Below are positions 36,461 to 46,178 of a stretch of 64,000 bases of DNA, piece by piece. Source of the DNA: Synechococcus sp. PROS-9-1. Its GTDB lineage: Bacteria; Cyanobacteriota; Cyanobacteriia; PCC-6307; Cyanobiaceae. Location of the stretch: contig NZ_CP047961.1 of the NCBI RefSeq assembly GCF_014279775.1, forward strand, positions 1,240,001-1,304,000, written 5' to 3'. The notes beneath the pieces are model-generated. The model did not search any database, was not told the origin of the DNA, and was given only the letters and a program-made list of their open reading frames with translations. Within the stretch, counting starts at the first letter, position 1. Each line of letters opens with the position of its first letter. The translations under genes and the position numbers were made by a program.

Positions 36461-36928
36461 CTATTTAGCTTCAAATAGCTCTCCAGCCATTGACTTATAG
36501 CGCTTCAGAGATGCGCCTGGACGACGCCTACGATCACGCAAGCCTTGGCCAGGCAGAAGCATCACGGGTGCAAAGTTAACTGGCGGAGATGACTCAACTA
36601 ATTCTTGGGAATCCGCTAGCTCTTGAGCAATGGATTCGGCTGTCGTCATTGCCGGCTTTATATCATCGGTGGAAGGTTTTAACTCATCTGCTTTGAGTTC
36701 AGATTCACTTGGAGCAGAAGTTGAAGTTGAAGTTGAGACAGATGCAGTCGTAGGAGCAAGGGGGCGGAGAAGCACCAATCCAACCAACAAAGCGAGAAGT
36801 GAGATCACTGTGCTGGGGAGGCCGAGTGAACGGCCCAAGAAATTCCAAACAATTCCCGAGCCAGCGAGACCAAACACACCAATTGCCGCAAACAGCGGAG
36901 CGATCAGCTTGGGAAGCAAATGTTTCAT
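36461..36928 (-). CDS. Membrane protein sharing a C-terminal domain with the gene at 47848
   Basis: 155 residues. Two hydrophobic helices (about 10-30 and 37-55) are followed by a Ser/Thr-rich disordered linker, then a C-terminal domain: TTAESIAQELADSQELVESS, VNFAPVMLLPGQGLRDRRRR, PGASLKRYKSMAGELFEAK. The same order occurs in the soluble protein at 47848-48297 (TTAQAIAAALAEAEA, FAPEMLRPGRDLRS, RRPGRNLKGFKDMASELFKS). A basic, helical RNA- or membrane-surface binding module is conceivable; no named family recognised. Confidence 0.75.
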   Translation of the reverse strand: MKHLLPKLIAPLFAAIGVFGLAGSGIVWNFLGRSLGLPSTVISLLALLVGLVLLRPLAPTTASVSTSTSTSAPSESELKADELKPSTDDIKPAMTTAESIAQELADSQELVESSPPVNFAPVMLLPGQGLRDRRRRPGASLKRYKSMAGELFEAK

Positions 36929-37281
36929 CAGAGCATTTTGGCGAGTTTCGGGCCTTTGCCGTGAGTCAGCTGATCAGACCCAGCCAACCTCATCGAGAAT
37001 GATTCCATAAATCACACTCAATCTCGGACAGCAGCAACTGAGAATCATCATCTATACTTGATCACCGCTAGATTGATGTAATAAATGACAGATTTGAATA
37101 GACATCAATTCAAGACATCCTGAACAGGAATTGAGTGCATCCAGCCTTGAACATCCAGCGATGACAATCAAGTAATACATCATTGGCCTGATTAATTCAT
37201 TTTATACCAATCTCTTCTTCTTTTGGATAAAAAGAGCAAAGCCAACCGCCTTAATCTAATTTATATCGTATTGATATTTAA
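36929..37281. other. AT-rich intergenic region
   Basis: About 350 bases between divergent small genes. It presumably holds both promoters. I see no RNA gene or repeat. Confidence 0.45.
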
Positions 37282-37527
37282 ATGGACTTGCAGCTCGGCA
37301 GGCTAAACAGACTGGATCAGATCTCATTGGCACATCCATGGATTCCCAAACGTGATTTGATTCTCATTCTTCATCACACTTTCCACAGATTTGCAGATCA
37401 ATACTCTGGACAGAAACTACAAATGCAGCTGGATCGCTGGACCAACATGGCCTGCAGCATCTCAGAGCATGAAATGAAAGACTTCATGTCCCGCGTGAAA
37501 GAATTTGCTGTATTTGAAGACAAGTAA
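37282..37527 (+). CDS. Hypothetical small soluble protein
   Basis: 81 residues, helical and soluble, with no signal peptide. The sequence starts MDLQLGRLNRLDQISLAHPW and includes LILILHHTFHRFADQYSG and SISEHEMKDFMSRVKEFAVF. Base composition is AT-rich in the region. Convergent with the M16 gene pair. No family recognised. Confidence 0.55.
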   Translation: MDLQLGRLNRLDQISLAHPWIPKRDLILILHHTFHRFADQYSGQKLQMQLDRWTNMACSISEHEMKDFMSRVKEFAVFEDK

Positions 37528-37624
37528 TGTTTCCTTCCATAGAGAATCACTGATCAGTGAAAAATATACTTTGTTCCTCCTGCCTAGGCCTTAGTTTTCA
37601 AACAACCTAAATTTTTTCAGAAGC

Positions 37625-38887
37625 TCACTGTTTACTAAGCGCTTGGTGCCATCGCTCAGCCAATGATTCGATGGCAGATTTTGGTCCACAGAGGCTGAGA
37701 AGAGGATGAGTCAGATGGCGAGATGCAGCCAAACGCAATGCCGTGCCATCAAGGGTCTCCATAACCTCCATACAGCGATGGTCGTGGTTGTCGGGTAAGC
37801 CAAGACCTCTGAGCTGAGCACGACGCTCCGCTCTCTGACCTGTTGTTTGCGAGGCATGGGCCAACTGACCACGAAATTTGGCACGCGCCAGATTGAGATC
37901 TGCGCTCACAAGCGTGTGATCGATCAGTTCCTGCCAACTCATGATCAGCAGGTTCAAGGTGGTTAAGGCCTTATCGACTGCGGTGGAAGCATGCAAAACA
38001 AAAGGTGAGGACTGTGCTCTTGCTGGATGGTGAACGCCTACGTCGTAGGCCACGCCATGGTCTTCGCGAAGACGGCGGAATAGCAAGCTGGACATCCCGG
38101 TACCCAAATGGGTTTGCAGCAAACGAAGAGCAAGATCGTCTGGGTGTCCGTGAGGAAGCGTGGGCTGACCGAGCATCAGCACGACCTGCTCTGTGGTCTG
38201 AGGGTGAAGGTAAACCGTTTGTTCCCCGCTCAGAGATCCTTGATCACTCGACTCTTTGACGAGCAGATCAGGTTCAGCTGATTTGGATTGAGGGCAAATT
38301 CCGTCTGCTTGAAGCTGGTCCAACAATCCCGCTGGAATCGAACCCGACAACGCCAAAATCGCTCCCTCGGCGCTGAGGGATGTGGCAATCGGCCGAAGAG
38401 ACTCTGCGTTGAGTTGCTCCAACTCGCCAGCAACTCCGAGGGGGTCATGGCCATAGGGGCCCACGCCATAGGCCAAATGGCGCCAGCCATCAAAGGCCAG
38501 ATGGAAGGGATCTTCTCGCTGACGCTGCAACGCCTGAACACTCAACTCCCGCTCCAGAGTCACCTGATCGGCTTGCAGATGGGGTTCATGAACCATCGAG
38601 CTCAACAAGGGAAGCAATTGAGGGCTATCGAGATCCCGGCATTTCATGCTGATCAGCAAGCCGTCTTCGTTGGTGTCGCAACGCAGGCCAGCGCCACAAC
38701 CCTCCACGAGATCGGCCATTTGCATGGCATCGAGGGATCCACACCCGCGAGTTAGCACGGATGCCAGCAGTTGATGCGCTCCCCTCTGGCCGATCGGATC
38801 AGCGGCGCTTCCGCGACCGATCCACAATTTCGCGGCCAACACCCCTGGTGTCTGAACCGGATCCAAAACCAAATCGGTCGTGCTCAC
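37625..38887 (-). CDS. M16-family peptidase-like protein lacking the zinc motif
   Basis: 420 residues with the M16 double-domain fold (LAAKLWIGRGSAADPIGQRG, HQLLASVLTRGCGSLDAMQM, GLRCDTNEDGLLISMKC). At the place of the active-site HXXEH it has GAHQLLASVL, so it is probably the non-catalytic partner of a heterodimer. Its start overlaps the stop of the catalytic subunit gene by 4 bases. M16 pairs of this sort process small peptides; the exact substrate is unknown. Confidence 0.88.
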   Translation of the reverse strand: MSTTDLVLDPVQTPGVLAAKLWIGRGSAADPIGQRGAHQLLASVLTRGCGSLDAMQMADLVEGCGAGLRCDTNEDGLLISMKCRDLDSPQLLPLLSSMVHEPHLQADQVTLERELSVQALQRQREDPFHLAFDGWRHLAYGVGPYGHDPLGVAGELEQLNAESLRPIATSLSAEGAILALSGSIPAGLLDQLQADGICPQSKSAEPDLLVKESSDQGSLSGEQTVYLHPQTTEQVVLMLGQPTLPHGHPDDLALRLLQTHLGTGMSSLLFRRLREDHGVAYDVGVHHPARAQSSPFVLHASTAVDKALTTLNLLIMSWQELIDHTLVSADLNLARAKFRGQLAHASQTTGQRAERRAQLRGLGLPDNHDHRCMEVMETLDGTALRLAASRHLTHPLLSLCGPKSAIESLAERWHQALSKQ

Positions 38888-40269
38888 TCCGAGTCCTCCG
38901 GCAAGGCCAGCAGCGTGAACGCTTGGTCAGGTTGCAAACGAGGTAGCAGAGACTGTTGCAAACGCTCCACCTTCCAGGTCTGCAGATGACTGAGCGGAGA
39001 CAACAACGTCTGGGTTCGCCCCCATAGGGATTGGGATCCAGCAATTGCAGCCACGGATCCTGGTGCTTCCAAGCTAAAGCGAAGGCCATTCCCCACCAAC
39101 TGCTTTGCTCGATGCAGTTCCTCATCACCGATGGCATCCACCGTTGCCCGTTTCAATTCCTCCTCAATCACGGCTTCCACCTGCTCGATCTGGTCTTCAG
39201 GGCAGCAGGCCTCCAACATCACCACACTTCCCTGTTCCATCACCGTGACGTCCATATCAATGGATTCGACGATTTGTAGGTCTTCCCTCAAGCGTTGCAC
39301 CAAACGACTACGCCTCCCCTCCGCCAGAAGCGTGGTCGCCAGGTCGGCACCCATCACGCTGTCTTGATCGTTGGCGGCAGCCATCGGCCATGCCATCAGC
39401 AAACGAGCTGCTTCTAGGCGAGGGAATCGGATGCTTTGGCGTCCGCTTTGAAACGCAAGCGAACGCGAAGAAGATGCTGTTTCATCCCCCTGATCAAGAC
39501 TGGCTTCGAGCTCGGCGAGCTGGCTCGAGTGAATCTGCTCCAACAAGGTCGATGTCACAGCGCCACTAATGGCCAAACAACAGTTGGGACCGCGATACCT
39601 CCTGTTGTGAAATTGGCGCATCACCTCTGGAGTGCTGTCGAGCAAACTCTGTTCCCAGCCAAGAATTGGACGGCCATAGGGGTGCTGTCCAAAACCCTGA
39701 GACAACAGGGTTTTGAATACTTGTTCGTCGGGTTGATCTCGGTACTGGGCAATTTCTTCCAGCACCACATCCCTCTCCATGCCATAGGCGTCATCTCTCA
39801 GCGCGGGATTAAGCACGAGGTCAAGCAACAGGTCGAGGGCGTTCTGAGCGCAACTGGATGGCACCAAGACGTGAAAGTGCACATCATCAAAACCTGTTGC
39901 CGCATTGCTGCTGCCACCAAGAGCCTCAATCCGACGATCGAATTCTCCAGCCTGCAACGTTGCACTGCCCTTAAACACCATGTGCTCTAAAAAGTGAGCG
40001 AGACCCTCTTCCCCCTGGTCTTCCCAAACGCTTCCTCCTCGACACCAAAAGTCGAGACAGGTGAGGTCTGCATCTGGCATCAGCGCACTCACGGTTCGAC
40101 AACCATTTTTCAAAAGCTGATGATGCAGCTCAGGGCCGGAGGCGATCTTGTTCAGGGTCCCGTGGCAAGACCCCAGCTTCTTATTGGCAAAATCAGATTC
40201 GTTGCTACGACTCAAATCTATTGATGGCCACTGACCTCTACTGACACTACGGGCTGACCTGATAACCAT
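38884..40269 (-). CDS. M16-family zinc metallopeptidase (catalytic)
   Basis: About 461 residues from the ATG at 40269 (a TTG five codons upstream is possible; the true start may be further downstream because the first 45 residues look unconserved). The inverted zinc motif is intact: GLAHFLEHMVFKGS (HFLEH) with the third ligand in VVLEEIAQYRDQP. GFDDVHFHVLVPSS and NRRYRGPNCCLAISG are also typical. Pairs with the inactive partner downstream, forming a likely PqqF/PqqG-like or mitochondrial-processing-like heterodimer. Confidence 0.9.
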   Translation of the reverse strand: MVIRSARSVSRGQWPSIDLSRSNESDFANKKLGSCHGTLNKIASGPELHHQLLKNGCRTVSALMPDADLTCLDFWCRGGSVWEDQGEEGLAHFLEHMVFKGSATLQAGEFDRRIEALGGSSNAATGFDDVHFHVLVPSSCAQNALDLLLDLVLNPALRDDAYGMERDVVLEEIAQYRDQPDEQVFKTLLSQGFGQHPYGRPILGWEQSLLDSTPEVMRQFHNRRYRGPNCCLAISGAVTSTLLEQIHSSQLAELEASLDQGDETASSSRSLAFQSGRQSIRFPRLEAARLLMAWPMAAANDQDSVMGADLATTLLAEGRRSRLVQRLREDLQIVESIDMDVTVMEQGSVVMLEACCPEDQIEQVEAVIEEELKRATVDAIGDEELHRAKQLVGNGLRFSLEAPGSVAAIAGSQSLWGRTQTLLSPLSHLQTWKVERLQQSLLPRLQPDQAFTLLALPEDSE

Positions 40270-40722
40270 TGAAGAACGACTCAACGAGTGCCGACCAGCT
40301 GTGATTGCTTATCAGTCTTATAGAGAACAGTTTGACGATGAAAGGGAAGAAGCGCTGTCCAGCGGTTGGGAAATCTGACAACTTATGGACACTGTTAGTG
40401 AACAAGAGGCTCAGATAGAGCTGGAAGGATGAGAGAGACCTAGTCCAGGACAATCCCCTGGGGGCAGCACCTCGTCCTGGCGGTGGCCAATAGCACCAGA
40501 ACTGGAAGTCTTCATGGGGACCAACGAGATCTGATGGGCACAGCCTTAACGGTTCTGAGAATCAGAGGGGAAAGCTCTAGAAGCGCAGGCGACGCAGACA
40601 AAACTTGATGAACTAGAACGACCAATCGTTGCGAGATAGTATAAATACTTAAGTAATAATTTTTTATAGTAATTGCAGCCAAATCCATTGCAAAATAATT
40701 GCTGAGATCAAAAAGAATAATC
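40270..40722. other. Intergenic region, AT-rich toward its end
   Basis: About 450 bases between divergent genes. No supported gene, RNA or repeat. Confidence 0.45.
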
Positions 40723-40986
40723 GTGCTTAAAGAAGTCCAACCTTTTGCCTTCTACCACTCTTCCGAACGACGTAAGCAAGCAATAGCTTTCTTAGACAAA
40801 GTGATCAATGACTACAAGTTACGTGACAGAGTTAGTACTGCAAATAACAATGATGGCTTAGTGAGGATTGCCAAAGAAGCCGGATTCAACCCTTCAGCTG
40901 AAGACATTTGGCTGTACGAAGACCGAAGTTTTAAAAGAAAGGCCGGACTTCGTGGATGGTATTTTCATTCTCTTGAATCCAACTAG
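40723..40986 (+). CDS. Nif11-domain protein
   Basis: 87 residues if the GTG at 40723 is used. The segment KQAIAFLDKVINDYKLRDRV followed by GLVRIAKEAGFNPSAEDIW matches the Nif11 domain (N-terminal part of prochlorosin-type leader peptides and of free-standing Nif11 proteins). There is no double-glycine cleavage motif and no cysteine-rich core; the tail SFKRKAGLRGWYFHSLESN is basic/aromatic. It is therefore more like a stand-alone Nif11 protein than a lantipeptide precursor. Function unknown. Confidence 0.7.
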   Translation: MLKEVQPFAFYHSSERRKQAIAFLDKVINDYKLRDRVSTANNNDGLVRIAKEAGFNPSAEDIWLYEDRSFKRKAGLRGWYFHSLESN

Positions 40987-41220
40987 GCCTTTGCTTGTGC
41001 GTAGTTTTAGTGCATAGACTTTCAGACTTGAAAAAAATACTCTGCGACCACTGAGGGGAAATGCCGTTCGCGTTCACTCAGCAATCAATGAACCACCTCA
41101 AACGAGATCCGACAGAACGACCCACGATTGACATAGACCAGGATATATGAGCCAAGATCAACTAAAGTTTTGATTACATCAACACTGTAAGTACTGCAAT
41201 CTTCTGATCTGCTATCCGAT

Positions 41221-41727
41221 TCAAGCCATACGTTCTTCTGAACCTCCAATCGCAAAACCTCTTCTACCCAATTCATACATCTCTTGGTGAATACTGGATG
41301 ACTCTCTCTGAAACCAATCAGCATATTTAGGCACTTCAACTTTTTTCACTCCTAAGTCATAGAATTTGTATTCAAGGGTTATAAAGTCTCCACCTTCTGT
41401 TTTGTATCCCAGCTCTAGCAAAACCCTTCCATTGTCAGTTGGAAGATTAATCTCTGCGCTGTTCTGACTGGTCGTCGTTTCTATTGTCAAAGAAGCGCTT
41501 GTCCTATCTCCCGAGACGTCCCTTATCCTTAAGAATAGAGCAGAATTAAAATCGCTGTCTATTAGCATTTTCGTGCCTCTTCTGATTTTCCAATTGCATT
41601 GGATCATTCCAGGCTGAAGACTGCAAATGAAGCTAGACAGATCTTTATTGCCGCTCTTGGAGAGAGAATTCTTTAAGAATAAACCCAGCTTAAAAAAGAG
41701 ATGCTTCATGCCAGAAAATTTACTCAT
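41221..41727 (-). CDS. DUF4912-like protein
   Basis: 168 residues. A basic N-terminal 30 residues (MSKFSGMKHLFFKLGLFLKN) leads to MIQCNWKIRRGTKML and the domain LFLRIRDVSGDRTSASLTIE, then EINLPTDNGRVLLELGYKTE and FITLEYKFYDL, which matches the strand order of DUF4912. The C-terminus is a helical tail with HQEMYELGRRGFAIGGSEER. AT-rich and isolated; the usual role of DUF4912 proteins is unknown. Confidence 0.65.
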   Translation of the reverse strand: MSKFSGMKHLFFKLGLFLKNSLSKSGNKDLSSFICSLQPGMIQCNWKIRRGTKMLIDSDFNSALFLRIRDVSGDRTSASLTIETTTSQNSAEINLPTDNGRVLLELGYKTEGGDFITLEYKFYDLGVKKVEVPKYADWFQRESSSIHQEMYELGRRGFAIGGSEERMA

Positions 41728-42378
41728 CTATCTTTTAAGAGATCTCAGGAGATCACGCCTGAAAACTTCTGATGTCTTAATGAGGGTATCAAAAGATACG
41801 CTTACAGGCTGGTCATTGCAAAACAAATCTTCTTAAATACTGATCTAGAGCCGCTACACTTGCCTTGGCGAGCAGACATGATCAGAACTACTATTAGACA
41901 TTCATATCGGTGATATTTATTCAACTTATCATTTATTGCTTATTGCTGAACGAGGAGATGAACAGCAGGCAGCAAGCAACTAACCAACACTCAACTCCCT
42001 GGATGACATAAAAACAGGAAGCACATCTACTAACGGAGAAGCACGTCACCTTCTCCCAGGACGTTCAAAGTCAACAGGTCTAGCGGCTTTTGAACAAAAC
42101 ACCTGTATCTGCTCTATGAGCAGCGAAAGGCCATCAGCAGAGGCTGCCTAGCTCGTGGAGAACCATGTCCGAGGTGCGTCATCAAGGCTTAAAAACTCTC
42201 CACGCTTGATCTGTTCCCGCAACACCCTCAAGTAACCTTAGATATCCAACAGATGGCCCATAGCCACTGACATATCGCTGACACAACAGTGACTGAGGGT
42301 TAAGCAAACTCCCGTCATAGCCTTGATCAGTTGACTAGTCATGGGTAGCCCCATCCTGTGCTGTCCCTCGCTGGACTG
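41728..42378. other. Gene-poor AT-rich region before pcyA
   Basis: About 650 bases with no supported gene. There is a small hairpin GGAGAA/TTCTCC near 42034-42055, too weak to name. No tRNA or repeat found. Confidence 0.45.
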
Positions 42379-43116
42379 ATGTCCGAATCCACCAACGGTC
42401 TTGAATTGCATCCGCTGGTGACCTCATTAGCGGAGCAAATTCGCACGTGTCGGACGGCCCTCCCTGACCTGTCCCCTCTGGCTGTAGACCCGGCATTAGA
42501 GGCGATCAGCGGCATGCTCGATGGTGAATCCCTCTTCATTCGCAACGAGCTGCATCAATGCCTTGGTCTACGCAAACTCCATCTTGAAATTGCTCGACTG
42601 GGCATGGGATTGCAGATCCTTCACTGCGTCTTTTTTCCAGATCCCAGATTCGACTTACCCATCTTTGGTGCCGATATTGTTGCCAGCAAAGCTGGGATTT
42701 CAGCAGCCATCGTTGATCTCTCACCGGTATGCACCTCGTTACCCGATGCGGTGAGTCAACCGCTCAGTGCACTGCAATTGCCACCATTTCAGCAAGTGAG
42801 AGATCTACCCGCATGGGGGACCATTTTTTCTCCCTATGTGAAATTCATTCGCCCCGTGGATGAGCAAGAGGAGACATGGTTCGTTGATCTCGTCGCTGAA
42901 TACCTCAACATCCTTCGACAAGCGATTCTGGCAACCGCTCCCAATGATCTTGATGAACTACCTACGATCAAACGTCATCAAGGCCAACTCTCCTATTGCC
43001 GGCAACAGAAACGCAACGACAAGACCCGACGCGTCTTAGAGAAAGCCTTCGGCAGCGCTTGGGCAGATCGCTACATCGAGGAGATGCTCTTCGACGATCC
43101 TCCTCCTCTTCCATGA
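42379..43116 (+). CDS. pcyA: Phycocyanobilin:ferredoxin oxidoreductase
   Basis: Ferredoxin-dependent bilin reductase that makes the four-electron reduction of biliverdin IXalpha to phycocyanobilin, the chromophore of phycobilisomes. 245 residues from the ATG at 42379. The ferredoxin-dependent bilin reductase fold shows [41 protein letters not shown] and the [16 protein letters not shown]-terminal motif. Its stop overlaps the next ATG by 4 bases (ATGA), linking it to devBCA. Confidence 0.96.
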   Translation: MSESTNGLELHPLVTSLAEQIRTCRTALPDLSPLAVDPALEAISGMLDGESLFIRNELHQCLGLRKLHLEIARLGMGLQILHCVFFPDPRFDLPIFGADIVASKAGISAAIVDLSPVCTSLPDAVSQPLSALQLPPFQQVRDLPAWGTIFSPYVKFIRPVDEQEETWFVDLVAEYLNILRQAILATAPNDLDELPTIKRHQGQLSYCRQQKRNDKTRRVLEKAFGSAWADRYIEEMLFDDPPPLP

Positions 43117-44018
43117 AGCAATTTCCGCTGTGGGTGATGGTTGGAGTCCTAGGAGCTGTCGTTGTCGGTGCCGGTGTCTGGATCACCCGCAGGCCTGCAC
43201 CGGAATCCTTACCTGCTGCTGCAGTTCCAACAGTTCTTGCACCGGAAGCGGTGGCTGCCCTTGGCCAACTCAAGCCTGCTGGTGAAGTGCGTCGCTTGGC
43301 GGCTCCAGTGAGTGGGTTTGGCGGCACACCACGCATTGCCGCCCTGCTGGTGAAGGAAGGGGAGCGGATTCTCAAGGGTCAACCCTTAGCGATCTTTGAC
43401 AGCCGCCCCCAAATCGAAGCCGAAATCGCTGAAGTGAACGCTCAAATCCAATCGGCTGCGCTCGAAGTGGAACTTCAACAGCGAGAGGTTTCTCGCTATG
43501 CAGCCGCGGCCAAAGTAGGAGCTGCTGCGATGGTGGCCTATGAGGAAAAACAGGATGAACTGAGACGCTTCCAACGCGAAGGTGTCGAGCTGATCGCAAA
43601 GCGACGAAGCCTCGAGACCGATCTTGCTGACAGCGAGTTGCTGTCTCCGATTGATGGCGTTGTACTCAAAATTCACAGCCGCGTTGGAGAGCGTCCTGGC
43701 AACGACGGTGTGATGGAAGTGGGAGCCAGCCAAAGCATGGAGGCCCTGGTTGAGGTGTACGAGTCGGATATCAATCGAATTGCAATCGGCCAGTCGGTCA
43801 GCTTGATCAGCGAAAACGGCGGATTCAAAGGAACACTCGAGGGCCGTGTCGAGCGAATCACTCCACAGGTGCGACAGCGAAAAGTCCTTTCAACCGATCC
43901 CACCGGTGATGCCGATGCCAGGGTCATTGAGGTGGATGTCGTTCTTTCGCCAACGTCGGCAAAGAGAGTGACTCAACTCTCCGGTTTGAAAGTGATTGCC
44001 CGCTTCAAGACCCCATGA
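43113..44018 (+). CDS. devB: DevB-type membrane fusion protein of ABC exporter
   Basis: About 301 residues; periplasmic adaptor linking an ABC exporter to an outer-membrane channel. One N-terminal helix ([19 protein letters not shown]), a lipoyl/barrel region split by a coiled coil around 105-195 ([38 protein letters not shown]), and [19 protein letters not shown] typical of HlyD adaptors. Gene order B-C-A and sequence type match the DevBCA family first described for heterocyst glycolipid export; here the cargo is unknown because this lineage makes no heterocysts. Confidence 0.9.
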   Translation: MKQFPLWVMVGVLGAVVVGAGVWITRRPAPESLPAAAVPTVLAPEAVAALGQLKPAGEVRRLAAPVSGFGGTPRIAALLVKEGERILKGQPLAIFDSRPQIEAEIAEVNAQIQSAALEVELQQREVSRYAAAAKVGAAAMVAYEEKQDELRRFQREGVELIAKRRSLETDLADSELLSPIDGVVLKIHSRVGERPGNDGVMEVGASQSMEALVEVYESDINRIAIGQSVSLISENGGFKGTLEGRVERITPQVRQRKVLSTDPTGDADARVIEVDVVLSPTSAKRVTQLSGLKVIARFKTP

Positions 44019-45187
44019 TCCGAGCCTTTTGGCAGCGGCGCAGGATCCCATTGGCATCCTTAATGCTCATCCGCCAGCCCGTGCGTTTGGCGGTTGCTCT
44101 GGCAGGCATCAGCTTTGCCGGAATTCTGATGTTCATGCAGCTGGGCTTTCGCGACGGCTTGTTTGACGCCAGCGTCACCGTGCATCGTTTATTTGATGCC
44201 GACATCGTTTTAATCAGCCCGCGCTCCACCAGCTCCGTAAGCATGGCCGGCTTCCCTCGTAGGCGACTGATTCAAGCCATGGCCTCTCCTGAAGTGGAAG
44301 GGATTACACCCGTCCACTGGAATCTGCTGCTTTGGAGGAATCCAGAAACCCTTGGGACACGATCGATTCTTGCGTTGGGATTTGAGCCCGGCCATCCCCT
44401 CTTCACCGATCCAACGCTGGCAGCAAAAGCCAAGCTGCTCACACAGAAAGGCCGGGTCTTATTTGACGAAAAATCGCGAGCAGAATTTGGTCCTGTAGCC
44501 GAATGGTTTCGTGAGGGACGCACCGTTGAAAGTGAAATCAATGGCAAAAGAGTTCGCGTCGCCGGCCTGATTGGACTCGGGGCTTCTTTTGGTGCTGATG
44601 GCAACTTATTAACGAGCAGCGAAACATTTTTGGATTTAATTCCAAACACCCCTTCAGGAAGCATTGAAGTGGGCTTAGTGCGCCTTAAGCCTGGAAGTGA
44701 TGCAGAGCAGGTGGCTCAACGCCTCCAATCTCAGTTACCAGACGATGTGACCGTGCTGACCAAGCAGGGATTCATCGATTTCGAGCAAAATTACTGGCGT
44801 ACAAGCACATCAATCGGCTTCATTTTTACCCTTGGCGCCGCCATGGGCTTCGTGGTGGGCTGCGTGATTGTTTATCAGGTTCTGTATTCAGATGTCAGCG
44901 ATCATTTGCCCGAATACGCCACCCTGATGGCGATGGGTTACAAGCTCAATAGTTTGCTGGGAGTTGTGGTCAGAGAAGGCCTGTTGCTTGCTCTGTTTGG
45001 CTACTTGCCGGCTTACGCCGCCGGACAGGGCCTGTACCTTTTGGTGCGTAACGCCACCCAGTTGCCAGTGGCGATGAACACGGTTCGAGCCGTGAGCGTG
45101 TTCAGCATGATCTTGATCATGTGCATGCTCTCCGCAGGTCTTGCCATGAAACGACTTGTTGATGCTGATCCGGCGGAGATCTTTTAA
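44015..45187 (+). CDS. devC: DevC-type ABC exporter permease
   Basis: 390 residues, MacB/FtsX-like permease: an N-terminal helix (VRLAVALAGISFAGILMFMQ), a large extracytoplasmic domain (about 60-265), then three helices near the end (GFIFTLGAAMGFVVGCVIVY, LLALFGYLPAYAAGQGLYL, VFSMILIMCMLSAGLAM). Starts 4 bases inside the end of devB. Typical length for DevC. Confidence 0.92.
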   Translation: MIRAFWQRRRIPLASLMLIRQPVRLAVALAGISFAGILMFMQLGFRDGLFDASVTVHRLFDADIVLISPRSTSSVSMAGFPRRRLIQAMASPEVEGITPVHWNLLLWRNPETLGTRSILALGFEPGHPLFTDPTLAAKAKLLTQKGRVLFDEKSRAEFGPVAEWFREGRTVESEINGKRVRVAGLIGLGASFGADGNLLTSSETFLDLIPNTPSGSIEVGLVRLKPGSDAEQVAQRLQSQLPDDVTVLTKQGFIDFEQNYWRTSTSIGFIFTLGAAMGFVVGCVIVYQVLYSDVSDHLPEYATLMAMGYKLNSLLGVVVREGLLLALFGYLPAYAAGQGLYLLVRNATQLPVAMNTVRAVSVFSMILIMCMLSAGLAMKRLVDADPAEIF

Positions 45188-45191
45188 GGCG

Positions 45192-45884
45192 ATGGGCACT
45201 AGTGCACTCACAGTTGATATCCATGCTCTGAGCCATTGGTACGGCAACGGCTCCACCCGCAGGCAGGTTCTGCAAGGCGTGGACTTACAAATTTCTGCAG
45301 GTGAGGTGGTGCTGCTCACCGGGCCTTCCGGCTGCGGCAAAACAACCTTGCTCACCTTGATCGGAGCATTGCGAAAGGTTCAGGAGGGCGATGTTGATGT
45401 GTTTGGGCAGCAGCTACGCGGAGCAGCTCGAGGCCAGCGTCAGCGCTTGCGCCGTCGCATTGGCATGATTTTCCAGGGCCACAATCTTTTGCGCTGTCTC
45501 ACCGCTGAACAAAATGTTCAGATGGGCGCTGATTTGTTGCCCAATCTTGGCTACAGGGCTCGTCGCGATCAAGCACGGGAGTGGTTGCGATCTGTGGGAC
45601 TTGAAGACGAATTGGGAAAGCTTCCCCATGACCTTTCCGGGGGCCAAAAGCAGCGCGTAGCGATCGCCAGAGCCCTTGCAGCCAAACCTCAGCTCCTACT
45701 AGCCGATGAACCAACCGCTGCTCTCGACAGCGGCACAGGCCGAGAAGTTGTTGAGTTGTTGAAGCGGCTAGCTCGCGAACAGTCGTGTTCTGTGCTGATG
45801 GTGACGCACGATCCGCGCATCCTTGATGTGGCAGATCGTCTTGTTCGAATGGAAGATGGGCGTCTTTACCAGACGATTCGTTAA
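45192..45884 (+). CDS. devA: DevA-type ABC exporter ATPase
   Basis: 230 residues from the ATG at 45192. Walker A LLTGPSGCGKTTLLTLIGA, Q-loop MIFQGHNLLRCL, signature LSGGQKQRVAIARALAA, Walker B LLLADEPTAALDS and H-loop MVTHDPRIL are all intact. It powers export together with DevB and DevC. The preceding stop is only 4 bases away. Confidence 0.95.
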   Translation: MGTSALTVDIHALSHWYGNGSTRRQVLQGVDLQISAGEVVLLTGPSGCGKTTLLTLIGALRKVQEGDVDVFGQQLRGAARGQRQRLRRRIGMIFQGHNLLRCLTAEQNVQMGADLLPNLGYRARRDQAREWLRSVGLEDELGKLPHDLSGGQKQRVAIARALAAKPQLLLADEPTAALDSGTGREVVELLKRLAREQSCSVLMVTHDPRILDVADRLVRMEDGRLYQTIR

Positions 45885-45922
45885 GTTGGTCTGAGTAAAA
45901 GAATTGGAATCTTCCAGAACGC

Positions 45923-46078
45923 ATGGCTAAGCGCAGAAACCTCAAGAAGGAAAAGCAGGAGCGCAATCGCGCTTACGCCCGCAAATTTAAAAAGCGCAAG
46001 CTTCGCAACGATGGCCGTGGTGAAGGTGCTGGTAACGGAGTAACCGGTACGGCGAACAACGGTGGTGCTGCGGATTGA
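45923..46078 (+). CDS. Small highly basic protein (51 aa)
   Basis: 51 residues with N-terminal MAKRRNLKKEKQERNRAYAR and KFKKRKLRNDGRGEG, then a Gly/Asn/Ala-rich tail ending GGAAD. The very high Lys/Arg content suggests RNA or ribosome contact. The frame is clean, 38 bases after devA, and ends before a clear terminator. A small conserved cyanobacterial protein of unknown function is the best description. Confidence 0.75.
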   Translation: MAKRRNLKKEKQERNRAYARKFKKRKLRNDGRGEGAGNGVTGTANNGGAAD

Positions 46079-46113
46079 TCGCTTAGGCGTGACCCTGCAT
46101 CGTTTGCATCAAG

Positions 46114-46136
46114 AGAGGGGGAGACCCCTCTTTTTT
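46114..46136 (+). terminator. Intrinsic terminator after the dev operon and small basic gene
   Basis: AGAGGGG pairs with CCCCTCT across GAGA and is followed by six T residues. Confidence 0.85.
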
Positions 46137-46178
46137 GATGGCTTTAGGCTGAACCCCTAATGCCTCTGTTTCACGCGG

